Origin: Ramlibacter humi
GTDB taxonomy: Bacteria > Pseudomonadota > Gammaproteobacteria > Burkholderiales > Burkholderiaceae_C
DNA length: 64,000 nt
Direction of reading: 5' to 3'
Assembly: GCF_004681975.1 (NCBI RefSeq)
Contig: NZ_SMLK01000007.1
Location: 62,001 to 126,000 of the forward strand
Under the pieces are notes generated by a model. That model was not told where the DNA came from and did not search any database. It saw only the letters and a program-made list of their open reading frames with translations. The translations under genes were made by a program, and so were the position numbers. Of the stretch, positions 49,333 through 57,067 are shown in pieces (position 1 is the first letter of the stretch; the number at the start of each line of letters is the position of its first letter).

Positions 49333-51161
49333 GCGCAGAGAGCGCAACGCCAGCGCCGGTCGCGCCGGCGGCCCATCCCATCGTCTTCGACGCGGCCGGC
49401 GCCTGGTGCCGCGGCTGGTACCACCCACCGGCGGGCGCCGCGCGCGGCCTGGCCGTGGTGATGTGCCCGCCCATCGGCTACGAAGCCATCTGCAGCTATC
49501 CCACGTACCACCAGCTGGCGCGCGCCTTCGCCGCGCAAGGTTTCCCGGTGCTGCGGTTCGACTACCACGGCACGGCCGACTCGGCCGGCGACGACCACGA
49601 GCCTTCGCGCGTCGAAGCCTGGCGCCAGAGCACCGTGGCGGCGGTGGAGCAGGTTCGCGAGCACAGCGGTGCGTCGCAGATCGCGCTGTTCGGCCTGCGC
49701 GTGGGCGGCACGCTGGCCATCGACGTGGCCGCGCGCATCGGCGGCGTGGACAGCCTGCTGCTGTGGGCGCCCTGTCCCACCGGCAAGTCGTTCCTGCGCG
49801 AGCTGCGTGCGGGCGGCGCCACGGAGGAAGAAGGCCACCTGCTGGCTTTCGGCTACCCGTATTCGACGCAGACCGTGAAGGACCTGCAGGCGCTGGACGC
49901 GACGCGGCCGCAAATCCGGCCGGCGAAGCGCGCCCTCGTCATCGGCCGCGACGACCTGCGCGTGGAAAGTCCGCTGCCCGTGGCGCTGCGCAAGGCGGGC
50001 GTGGACACGCACCACGACACCTGGCCCGGCTACCAGGCCATGGTGGGCGAGCCGCGCGAAGGCGTGCTGTCGCCGCAGACGCTGGCGCTGCTGACGCAGT
50101 GGCTGCTGCACTCGCGCGCGGCCGGCACGCAGGCCGAAACGCCGGCGCCCGCGGCCGCGCAGAACTCGGCGCGCGTCACCGGCGAAGTGCAGGAAACCGT
50201 GTTGATGATGGGCCCCGCCGGCGCGCTGTGCGGTGTGCTGGCCGAACCCGCGGACGGCGCCGCCCCGCACCGGCGCGGACGCACCGGCGTGCTGCTGCTC
50301 AACGTGGGCGGCAACTACCGCATCGGGCCGCACCGGTTCTACGTCTCGGCGGCGCGCGCGATGGCCGCCGCGGGCTATCGCGTGCTTCGCCTCGACGTCG
50401 CGGGCATCGGCGACAGCCCGCCGGTGGACGGCCAGCCCTGGGCCAACCTGTACCAGCGCGAATCGGCCGCCGACGTGCGCGCCGCGATGGACGCGCTGGC
50501 CGCGCGCGGCTGCCGCGAGTTCGTGCTGATGGGCATCTGCTCGGGCTCGTACCTCGCCTTCCAGGCCGCGCTGGTGGACACGCGCGTGGACGGCCTGGTG
50601 CTGATGAACTCGCGCCTGCTGGAATGGACGCCCGGCCAGCCCGGCGACACCTGGCAGAACTCCATGCAGCAGTACGCCAAGTCCACCGCGTGGTACCGGC
50701 AGGCGCTGTTCCGTCCCGAGACCTGGAAGCGGCTGCTGGCCGGCGAGGTGAACGTGCGCCTGATCGCGGGCCGCTTCCTCTCGCTGGGCGCGGCGCGCGC
50801 GCAGCGGCTGCTGTCGCTGGACAGCGAGCACGAGGAGAGCCTGCAGCGCAAGATGAAGAAGCTGTGCCGCCGAGGCACCGACGTGCTGATGCTGGTTTCG
50901 GACGCCGACGACGGCCGCGACTACGTGGAGTTCCACTTCGGCCCCGAAGGCCGGCGGGTGCGCGCAAACAACTTCCGCATGGCCTACGTGCCGGAGGCGG
51001 ACCACACCTTCTCGCGGCCGGGGAACCAGGAATACGTGCTGTCGGAGCTGCTGCGGCACCTGGCTTCCCGCCTGCCGCCACCGCACGGAACCCACAGCTC
51101 GCCACCCGAAAGGATCCCCGCGGCACTAGAGCCGGAACCGGCCCCCAGCCCGACGCTATAA
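49329..51161 (+). CDS. Tandem alpha/beta hydrolase with Arg and Cys at nucleophile positions
   Basis: A 610-residue cytoplasmic protein with two alpha/beta hydrolase domains. Domain 1 (about 15-265) has FGLRVGGTLAID, with Arg124 where the nucleophile should be, and is probably not a classical hydrolase. Domain 2 (about 285-570) has MGICSGSYLAFQAAL, placing Cys404 in G-x-C-x-G, with His559 in PEADHTFSRPGNQ and Asp candidates near 525-528. This layout resembles hydrolases linked to exosortase or exopolysaccharide loci, as I recall them. Acyl transfer through a Cys intermediate, for example from the aminoacyl carrier protein, is a plausible role (inference). A Pro-rich tail ends at the tRNA promoter. 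Confidence 0.85.
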   Translation: MSAESATPAPVAPAAHPIVFDAAGAWCRGWYHPPAGAARGLAVVMCPPIGYEAICSYPTYHQLARAFAAQGFPVLRFDYHGTADSAGDDHEPSRVEAWRQSTVAAVEQVREHSGASQIALFGLRVGGTLAIDVAARIGGVDSLLLWAPCPTGKSFLRELRAGGATEEEGHLLAFGYPYSTQTVKDLQALDATRPQIRPAKRALVIGRDDLRVESPLPVALRKAGVDTHHDTWPGYQAMVGEPREGVLSPQTLALLTQWLLHSRAAGTQAETPAPAAAQNSARVTGEVQETVLMMGPAGALCGVLAEPADGAAPHRRGRTGVLLLNVGGNYRIGPHRFYVSAARAMAAAGYRVLRLDVAGIGDSPPVDGQPWANLYQRESAADVRAAMDALAARGCREFVLMGICSGSYLAFQAALVDTRVDGLVLMNSRLLEWTPGQPGDTWQNSMQQYAKSTAWYRQALFRPETWKRLLAGEVNVRLIAGRFLSLGAARAQRLLSLDSEHEESLQRKMKKLCRRGTDVLMLVSDADDGRDYVEFHFGPEGRRVRANNFRMAYVPEADHTFSRPGNQEYVLSELLRHLASRLPPPHGTHSSPPERIPAALEPEPAPSPTL

Positions 51162-51162
51162 T
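51157..51162 (+). promoter_or_regulatory. TATAAT -10 box for tRNA-Thr, inside the hydrolase stop region
   Basis: A consensus -10 hexamer TATAAT covers 51157-51162, overlapping the TAA stop of the hydrolase gene (51159-51161) and lying 14 bases before the mature tRNA 5' end. No strong -35 box is visible about 17 bases upstream. Confidence 0.6.
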
Positions 51163-51176
51163 CTTGGGCTTCGGTC

Positions 51177-51252
51177 GCCGGAGTAGCTCAGTCGGTAGAG
51201 CAGCTCATTCGTAATGAGAAGGTCGGGGGTTCGATTCCTCTCTCCGGCACCA
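51177..51252 (+). tRNA. tRNA-Thr (anticodon CGU)
   Basis: A 76-base cloverleaf: acceptor GCCGGAG/CTCCGGC, D arm GCTC/GAGC, anticodon loop TTCGTAA with anticodon CGT (decodes ACG, threonine), T arm with GGTTCGATTCC, and an encoded CCA end. The first anticodon-stem pair is a G-A mismatch. Located directly after the hydrolase gene. Confidence 0.96.
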
Positions 51253-51470
51253 TCCGAGCAAAGGGTTTGCCGCTATGAAAAGTGCAGCAGGCCTTTTTTG
51301 CTTTTGGAGGCGTCTAGCCGGTAACCAACCACCTGGCGTACGCGCTCGTACCACCCCCTAGGTTGTTGTACGCGAGCTCCTTTCAACGATGAGCTTTGCT
51401 TGCTACGATGCGGCGCCCATAGCAGCACCTCTGCGCTGCGCGGGCCACACGAATACCCTCGCCCGATAAG

Positions 51471-52646
51471 ATGGCTGCCGCAATGAGTTCCCTCAGCGTT
51501 TCTGTTGAGATGCTTCGCTGGGCAGCGGAGAAGCTGGGGACGAGCATTCAGGGGCTCGCAACCGACTACGCGGCACCTTCGAGAACAGACAAGTTCGTTC
51601 GGGGGGAACTCACCGCAACGCAGGCAACGAAACTTGCGTCGAAAGTTGGAATCCCGTTCGGCTACCTGTTTTTGGACAAGCCACCGGCGGAGGAGCGCCG
51701 GTCGGACATACCAGACTTGCGGCAACTTCCGAGCGCGGAACCGTTAGGCAGCACCTTCTTCGATGTGCTCGACGACCTTGATTCCAAGGTGGCGTGGTTT
51801 CGTCAGTACCTGCGTGTTCACGACATCGACCCTCCGACCTTCGTCGGTTCCTTCAACGTAGCTAACAGCACCCCCGAGGCCGTGGCGAAGGACATTACGA
51901 AGACCCTTCGACTTGACAGCGCAGAACACAGGCAAGGCGGCCAGACATCTGAAGAGCTGTTCAACTTCCTCGCTGCACGCCTGGAAAGTGTTGGAGTGCT
52001 GGTATTCAGGAGCGGTGTTGCAAAAGGGAACCCGCATAGGCCACTTCCACTGACGGAGTTCAGAGGCTTTGCGGTCGCGGACGAAGAAGTTCCGGTTGTT
52101 TTTATCAACGGAAGAGACAGCCCGGCAGCGTGGGTTTTCACCCTAATCCACGAAGCTGCGCACATTTGGATTGGACAGAGCGGCATCTCTGATGTGTCCG
52201 CATCCACGCGGAACCGCTACAAGGGCACAGAGGCGTTCTGCAACCAAGTAGCAGCCGAGGTGCTGACACCTGAACGCGAGTTCCGCGCGCTTTGGAAGCA
52301 GCATTCCCCCGAGGACTCCATCGTTTTTCTAGCGCGCCACTTTGGAGTGAGCCGCTTGGTTGTAGCCCGCCGCGCCTTGGATTTCGCCCTCATTGAGCAG
52401 GATACGTACGACGCGGTTGCTGCGGCTTCGACTGTGACCCGAAAGTCCTCGGGCGGAAACCCTTACGCAACCATCCCGATTCGCAGCAGTCGCCGATTCA
52501 CTTCCGCCGTGGTGAATAGCGCCATCGCTGGAGAAACGCTGCTTAGAGAGGCTGCACGCCTCCTTAACTCGACACCGAACACTGTCGTTGAGCTTCACCG
52601 CCGCCATAGTGAGCAGAACCCTGAGGAGGGCGCGCTCGATGCCTAA
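51471..52646 (+). CDS. ImmA/IrrE-type metallopeptidase with N-terminal HTH
   Basis: A 391-residue protein with an N-terminal helix-turn-helix-like region (about 5-60: VEMLRWAAEKLGTSIQGLA through FVRGELTATQATKLAS) and a COG2856 (DUF955) zinc peptidase domain around His227-Glu-Ala-Ala-His231 in LIHEAAHIWIG. Family members cleave repressors or regulate partner toxins. Its 3' end overlaps the DUF4411 gene by eight bases. Base composition and codon use are visibly less GC-rich than the flanks, suggesting transfer. ATG 51471 is used; ATG 51483 is an alternative. Confidence 0.9.
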   Translation: MAAAMSSLSVSVEMLRWAAEKLGTSIQGLATDYAAPSRTDKFVRGELTATQATKLASKVGIPFGYLFLDKPPAEERRSDIPDLRQLPSAEPLGSTFFDVLDDLDSKVAWFRQYLRVHDIDPPTFVGSFNVANSTPEAVAKDITKTLRLDSAEHRQGGQTSEELFNFLAARLESVGVLVFRSGVAKGNPHRPLPLTEFRGFAVADEEVPVVFINGRDSPAAWVFTLIHEAAHIWIGQSGISDVSASTRNRYKGTEAFCNQVAAEVLTPEREFRALWKQHSPEDSIVFLARHFGVSRLVVARRALDFALIEQDTYDAVAAASTVTRKSSGGNPYATIPIRSSRRFTSAVVNSAIAGETLLREAARLLNSTPNTVVELHRRHSEQNPEEGALDA

Positions 52647-53169
52647 GCCGCAGGACAAATACCTGTTCGATTCCAGCGTGTTCATTCAAGCCAAGAACAT
52701 TCACTACCGGTTCGGGTTCTGCGGCGGCTTCTGGGACTGGGTTAAAGCCGGGCACGGAGCAGGATTGTTCTTCTCTTGCAAGAAGGTACAGGCCGAGTTG
52801 AACAAGGGCGAGGACAAGGACGAATGCAAAGCCTGGGCGAAGGGGCTACCTACCGGCTTCTTCGTGCCGGACATGGCAGACGCCCGAGTCATGCAGGCTT
52901 ACAAAGACGTCATCAAGTGGGCTGAGGGATCTAAGCACTACCTCCCTGCCGCGAAGAAGGAGTTTGCAGGCGCTGACGAGGCTGACGCCTTCCTCGTAGC
53001 CGTCGCCAAGGCGCATTCTTACACCATCGTCTCGCAAGAACTGCCCAATCCTGAAAAGAAGAACAGGATTCCGCTGCCGAATGCGGCAGACGAATTCAAA
53101 GTGAAGACCATCTACGTGTACGACCTGCTGTCCAAGCACGCCGCGTCCACGTTTCAATTGAAGCCCTAA
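52639..53169 (+). CDS. DUF4411 family PIN-like protein, probable toxin
   Basis: A 176-residue protein starting MPKPQDKYLFDSSVFIQAKN. It has the PIN-domain acid layout: Asp in LFDSSVFIQ near residue 10, Glu in VQAELNKGE, Asp residues in GADEADAFLVAVAKA near residue 120, and a late SQELPNPEKKNRIPLPN. DUF4411 proteins are usually encoded beside COG2856/HTH proteins and are predicted RNase toxins of type II toxin-antitoxin modules. The overlap with the upstream gene and shared atypical composition support one module. Confidence 0.88.
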   Translation: MPKPQDKYLFDSSVFIQAKNIHYRFGFCGGFWDWVKAGHGAGLFFSCKKVQAELNKGEDKDECKAWAKGLPTGFFVPDMADARVMQAYKDVIKWAEGSKHYLPAAKKEFAGADEADAFLVAVAKAHSYTIVSQELPNPEKKNRIPLPNAADEFKVKTIYVYDLLSKHAASTFQLKP

Positions 53170-53316
53170 GCGGGTTCATTGCTGCACCGTTCAGCGCGCT
53201 CCTCAGCCTCGGGTGGCGACGCGGCTCTCAACAAACCCGCCCGGCACGCGCCGCGCGCTCTGTTTTCCCCCACCCGCCTATCATCCGCAGCTCATCCACA
53301 CCCGCCGAGGTCACGC

Positions 53317-53892
53317 ATGCAAAAGCGACACTTCCTGGTTTCGATGGGCGCAGGTGCGGCGGCACTGCCGCTGGGCGCCGGCGCGCAGCAAGCCAAGGGC
53401 CTCAAGGGCCCGGTCCTGCTGACGGTGACCGGTGCGGTCACCAAGACCAACCGGGGGCCGCTGGACCCGGTGCTGGACCAGATGATGGCCAAGCAGAAGC
53501 TGGCGTTCGACAAGGCGCACGCGTTCGACTTCGCCGCGCTGGCCGCCCTGCCCGCGGTGACCATCAGGCCCACGCTCGAATACGACAAGAAGCAGCACGA
53601 GCTGCGCGGCCCGCTGCTTGCCGACGTGCTGAAGGCCGCGGGGGCCACCGGCAGCAAGCTCGCGATGCGGGCCGTCGACGGCTATGCGCCGGAGATCGGC
53701 GTGGCCGATGCGCAGAAGTACCGCTTCATCGTCGCCACGCACCTGGATGGCCAGCCCATCCCGCTGGGCGGCCTGGGGCCGTTGTGGGCGGTGTATGACG
53801 CGGACAGGTTCGCCGACATGGCGGCCAAGCCCGTGGACCAGCGCTTCGCCCAGTGTCCCTGGGGCCTGTACCACATCGACGTGAAAGCCTAG
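53317..53892 (+). CDS. Molybdopterin-binding (sulfite-oxidase fold) domain protein, exported
   Basis: A 191-residue protein with a signal sequence containing KRHFLVSMGAGAAALPLGAG; the twin basic residues could allow Sec or weak Tat export. The mature part resembles the oxidoreductase molybdopterin-binding domain found alone in many Burkholderiales: LTVTGAVTKTNRGPLDPV at the N-terminus, LRGPLLADVLKAAGATG near residue 95, and GPLWAVYDADRFADM near residue 155. The cysteine that binds molybdenum in sulfite oxidase is not in the usual place, so cofactor binding is doubtful. Start ATG 53317. Confidence 0.8.
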   Translation: MQKRHFLVSMGAGAAALPLGAGAQQAKGLKGPVLLTVTGAVTKTNRGPLDPVLDQMMAKQKLAFDKAHAFDFAALAALPAVTIRPTLEYDKKQHELRGPLLADVLKAAGATGSKLAMRAVDGYAPEIGVADAQKYRFIVATHLDGQPIPLGGLGPLWAVYDADRFADMAAKPVDQRFAQCPWGLYHIDVKA

Positions 53893-54024
53893 GGCGCGGC
53901 TGCGGCTGCGCGACCGTTCCGATCGTTGCGCCTGATACGCGCCCGGCGCGGCGCGCGTGTTGCATCGCGCGCGTGAGCTACCTATGGTCCGCCGTTCGAC
54001 CCCAGAAGACGAAAGGCACCCACC

Positions 54025-54570
54025 ATGGACAAGACTTCCAGCGCGAATCCCTCGGCCAAGGCGCGCCAGCGGGCCCCGCTGGCCACCCGCACGGACCTGC
54101 ATCCCGGCGCGGTGGCCGCCATCGGCCCGGCGCTGAATGCCCTGCTCGCCGACGCTTTCGCGCTGTACCTGAAAACGAAGAACTTCCACTGGCACATGAG
54201 CGGCCCGCACTTCCGCGACTACCACCTGCTGCTGGACGAGCAGGCCTCGCAGGTGTTCGCGATGACCGATCCGCTCGCGGAGCGGGTGCGCAAGATCGGG
54301 GGCATGACGCTGCACTCCATCGGCAACATCGCGCGCCTGCAGCGGGTGCTGGACAACGACGCGGACTACGTCGAGCCCCAGGACATGCTGGCCGAGCTGC
54401 GCGAGGACAACCGGGCGATGGCGGCGCAGCTGCGCGAGGCGCACGACCTGTGCGACGAGCACCGCGACGTGGCCAGCGCCAGCCTCATCGAGAACTGGAT
54501 CGACGAGACCGAGCGCCGCACCTGGTTCCTGTTCGAAGCCAGCCGCAGCCAGGACTCGGGCGCGCACTGA
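54025..54570 (+). CDS. Dps-like DNA-binding ferritin-family protein
   Basis: A 181-residue ferritin-like protein. The ferroxidase-site helix is LKTKNFHWHMSGPHFRDYHL near residue 50, followed by LLDEQASQVFAMTDPLAERV, both typical of Dps. The N-terminal 30 residues (many Lys/Arg/Ala) are a likely DNA-binding tail. It oxidises and stores iron using hydrogen peroxide and protects DNA in stationary phase or stress. An AGACGAAAGG ribosome binding region precedes ATG 54025. Confidence 0.93.
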   Translation: MDKTSSANPSAKARQRAPLATRTDLHPGAVAAIGPALNALLADAFALYLKTKNFHWHMSGPHFRDYHLLLDEQASQVFAMTDPLAERVRKIGGMTLHSIGNIARLQRVLDNDADYVEPQDMLAELREDNRAMAAQLREAHDLCDEHRDVASASLIENWIDETERRTWFLFEASRSQDSGAH

Positions 54571-54675
54571 AACCTCGGCTCAGCGGCGGAACGAACGCCG
54601 GGTTGCGTGAAATTTGTGGCGGGCGGCGCCGTTGACCCGGCCCCTGCGCGAGCGTGCGCGATTTAGAGTGGACCG

Positions 54676-55047
54676 ATGGTGCGCACGCGTCTGCTCATGA
54701 CTTTCGTGCCGGACGGCGCGGTGCTCAAGGCCATCGTGGCCGGCGGAGCGCGGCTGGACGATGCGATCGCGCTGGTCGACCAGGTGGCCGGGGAAGCGCA
54801 CCGGCAATCGTTCCACCGCGTCCTCATCGTGGTGAAGCTGGTGTCCAGCGGCGAGCTGTGCGCGGCCGAGTACGCGCGGCTGGCGCGCCACGCGGCGGCC
54901 CGCCTGTCGGGCCTGCGCTGCGCGCTGCTGGCCCCGGCGGAACACCACACGGGCGCGGCGCGGCGGCGCCAGCTGGGCCCCGATTTCCGCGTGTTCGCCG
55001 ACGAGGACATGGCCATGTCCTGGCTGGCCCAGCCGCGCGACGACTGA
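54676..55047 (+). CDS. Hypothetical protein, 123 residues
   Basis: A soluble 123-residue protein beginning MVRTRLLMTFVPDGAVLKAI. The pattern of alternating strands and helices (HRVLIVVKLVSSGELCAAEY in the middle, FRVFADEDMAMSWL at the end) resembles STAS/SpoIIAA-like or DUF-type domains that carry an anti-sigma-like fold, but I cannot assign a family. It lies between dps and the response regulator gene, which is on the other strand and ends ten bases away. Confidence 0.65.
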   Translation: MVRTRLLMTFVPDGAVLKAIVAGGARLDDAIALVDQVAGEAHRQSFHRVLIVVKLVSSGELCAAEYARLARHAAARLSGLRCALLAPAEHHTGAARRRQLGPDFRVFADEDMAMSWLAQPRDD

Positions 55048-55056
55048 AGGACGGGT

Positions 55057-56142
55057 TCAGCGGCCGGCGACGGCGGGCCGCAGCAGTTCCACCGCGCGCA
55101 GCGCATCCACGGTCGCTTCACGGCCGGCGACGGCCAGGCTTTCGGGCATCACGGCCAGCGCATCGGGCGAGACCGCCAGCGCCCAGCCCTGCTCGCGCGC
55201 CAGGGCACGCAGCGACTGCACCCGGTGCAGGGTGGGCCCCGGCACCGCCGCGAAGCCGCCGTCGCCATGCAGCGGATCCTGCAGCCGCACCATCGAGAAC
55301 CCACCGAGGTCCAGCGCCATCGCCACGGGCTGCGCGCCCGGGGTGTCGCCGCCCAGCACGTGCGCCATCGCCGCCTGCATCGCGAACGCCGCGCGCAAGG
55401 GGTTGCCCAGCGTGGGCGCCTCTCCGGCGGCAAACGGGAACAGCGCTACCAGGTCCGGCCCCTGGTGCAGCAGGTGCGCGGCGCCGAACAGGTACAACGC
55501 GTCGCGTGCGGCTTCGTGCGCGCGCCTGAGCAGCGCCGCGGGGTCGGCATGCGCGGGCGCCGCGCGGCCGACGGCTTCGAACAGGTCGGCCGCCAGCACC
55601 ACCGCGTCCGGGAACGCGGCTTCCTGGCCGGCCTGCATGTCCAGGTTCCACTTGGAATTGAGTTCCTGCAGCAGCCGGTCTTCGTAGCGCGAAGCCAGCA
55701 GCTCGCGCTGGCGGGCGAGCGCGGTGTCCACGTCCCGCTTCACCTTGCCCGCGATCACCTCGTACTGCGCCTGCCGGCGCCTGAGCAGCGAGGACACGGC
55801 TTCGGTCAGCTCTTCCGGGCGGAAGGGCTTGGGCAGGTAGTCGTCGGCGCCGGAATTCATGCCCACGCGCACCTGCGCGCGCTCGGACAGCGAGGTCAGC
55901 AAGATCACGGGCGTGGTGCACAGCGCCGAAGGCTCGGCGCGCAGCGCGGTGACGAACTGGTAGCCGTTCATGCCCGGCATGACGACGTCGCAGACGATCA
56001 GGTCGGGGCGCTTGCCGCGCGCGAGCTTCAGGCCCTCGGTCCCGTCGGACGCCTCGCGGATCTCGTGGCCCTCGCTGGACAGCACGAGGGCGGCCAGCGC
56101 CCGCTGGTGGGGATCGTCATCGATGAGCAGCACGAACGGCAC
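55057..56142 (-). CDS. Response regulator with C-terminal cyclase-like domain
   Basis: A 361-residue protein starting at GTG 56142 (VPFVLLIDDDPHQRALAALV). The receiver domain (1-120) has Asp52 in LIVCDVVMPGMNG and the conserved Lys in DYLPKPFRPEEL. A helical linker (125-185) follows, then an output region (about 190-350) that looks like a degenerate class III nucleotide-cyclase/GGDEF-like fold (DAVVLAADLFEAVGRA, HLLHQGPDLVALFPFAAG, ALDLGGFSMVRLQDP). Metal-binding Asp pairs are not obvious, so catalysis is doubtful. No kinase gene is adjacent. Confidence 0.8.
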   Translation of the reverse strand: MPFVLLIDDDPHQRALAALVLSSEGHEIREASDGTEGLKLARGKRPDLIVCDVVMPGMNGYQFVTALRAEPSALCTTPVILLTSLSERAQVRVGMNSGADDYLPKPFRPEELTEAVSSLLRRRQAQYEVIAGKVKRDVDTALARQRELLASRYEDRLLQELNSKWNLDMQAGQEAAFPDAVVLAADLFEAVGRAAPAHADPAALLRRAHEAARDALYLFGAAHLLHQGPDLVALFPFAAGEAPTLGNPLRAAFAMQAAMAHVLGGDTPGAQPVAMALDLGGFSMVRLQDPLHGDGGFAAVPGPTLHRVQSLRALAREQGWALAVSPDALAVMPESLAVAGREATVDALRAVELLRPAVAGR

Positions 56143-56212
56143 GGCGGCGATTATCGGCAATGGCGGCAAGGAGGAGGACACGCCTGCCGCGCGGCCGGCG
56201 GGCTGAAGAAGG

Positions 56213-57064
56213 TCAGCCCGATTTCTTCGAAGCCTTGGCCGCGCCGCCGCCGGACGACTTGGCCGCCGGTGCGGGCGCCGGCGCGGTGGGGGCCGGCGAA
56301 GGCGCGGGAGCCGATGCGGCTGGCGTGCCTGCACCGGACTCCGACGCGGCACGCTGCGCCATGCGATCCACCAGCTTCGACAGGTTGGACAGCGACAGCA
56401 GGTGCATGGAGATGAGGTGCAGCTCGCCGGTGCGGAAGAGCGCCAGCGCCTTGTCGTCCGGCAGTTCCGCCAGCTTCTTCTCGTCCACGATCATCAGGCC
56501 GGCCACGGTGAAGGTGCGGCCGTCCAGCAGGTCGGCGCGCGCGCTCATCTCGGTGAGCAGGCCCGCCTCTTCCAGCTTGCGGCAGAAGTTCTCGGTGCGC
56601 AGGTACTCCACCTGGTAGCGCTGCAGGAAGTCCAGCGCGTTCTGCAGGAAGGGCGTGTTGCCGCCCTTGTCGTCGAACAGCGCTTCGCCTTGCGCGTCGT
56701 TCAGGCCGGGGAAGGCTTCGTCGATGCACACGCCCATCTGCTCGCCGGGCAGTTCCGCCAGCACGAACGGGTAGCGGCGCACGAACGCCGGGATGTAGGC
56801 GGCCGTCCAGCGCTCGCCGCCGTCGACGAACAGGTTTTCCTTGTTGCGAAGGCCCAGCACCACCACCGGGGCGACCCTGCCGCCCGCCTGGCGGGTGAAG
56901 ACGATCGCGTATTCCTTGCACGCCTCGGTGAATTCCACGCCGGCCAGGTACAGCGAGTTGGCGTTGCGCGCGAAGCCGAAACCCGGCGCCGGCCTGATGC
57001 GGCGCGCGCGGTGCTTGTCCCGGTTCAGGAGAACGGGCTTCTCGTAGTACAGGGTCTCCGACAT
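56213..57064 (-). CDS. SapC family protein
   Basis: A 283-residue protein beginning MSETLYYEKPVLLNRDKHR. The SapC-like body (1-230) includes LYLAGVEFTEACKEYAIVF near residue 38, PFVLAELPGEQMGVCIDEAF near residue 100, and GLMIVDEKKLAELPDDKALA near residue 192. It was named after Campylobacter S-layer-linked SapC, but its biochemical role is not settled. The last 50 residues are a low-complexity Pro/Ala/Ser stretch ending in Lys-rich AKASKKSG. No signal peptide. It starts three bases after the CorC-like stop; same strand. Confidence 0.85.
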   Translation of the reverse strand: MSETLYYEKPVLLNRDKHRARRIRPAPGFGFARNANSLYLAGVEFTEACKEYAIVFTRQAGGRVAPVVVLGLRNKENLFVDGGERWTAAYIPAFVRRYPFVLAELPGEQMGVCIDEAFPGLNDAQGEALFDDKGGNTPFLQNALDFLQRYQVEYLRTENFCRKLEEAGLLTEMSARADLLDGRTFTVAGLMIVDEKKLAELPDDKALALFRTGELHLISMHLLSLSNLSKLVDRMAQRAASESGAGTPAASAPAPSPAPTAPAPAPAAKSSGGGAAKASKKSG

Positions 57065-57067
57065 GTC

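Noticed and set aside
51253-51470. Possible regulatory hairpin with AACCAACC/GGTTGTT near 51317-51367
   Set aside because: Pairing is short and imperfect, with no conserved structure recognised; the gap is left unassigned.
51177-53300. Integrative element with attL/attR at tRNA-Thr
   Set aside because: I looked for a second copy of the tRNA 3' end (TTCGATTCCTCTCTCCGG) near 53170-53320 and found none; no integrase gene is present. Only the toxin-antitoxin-like module is reported.
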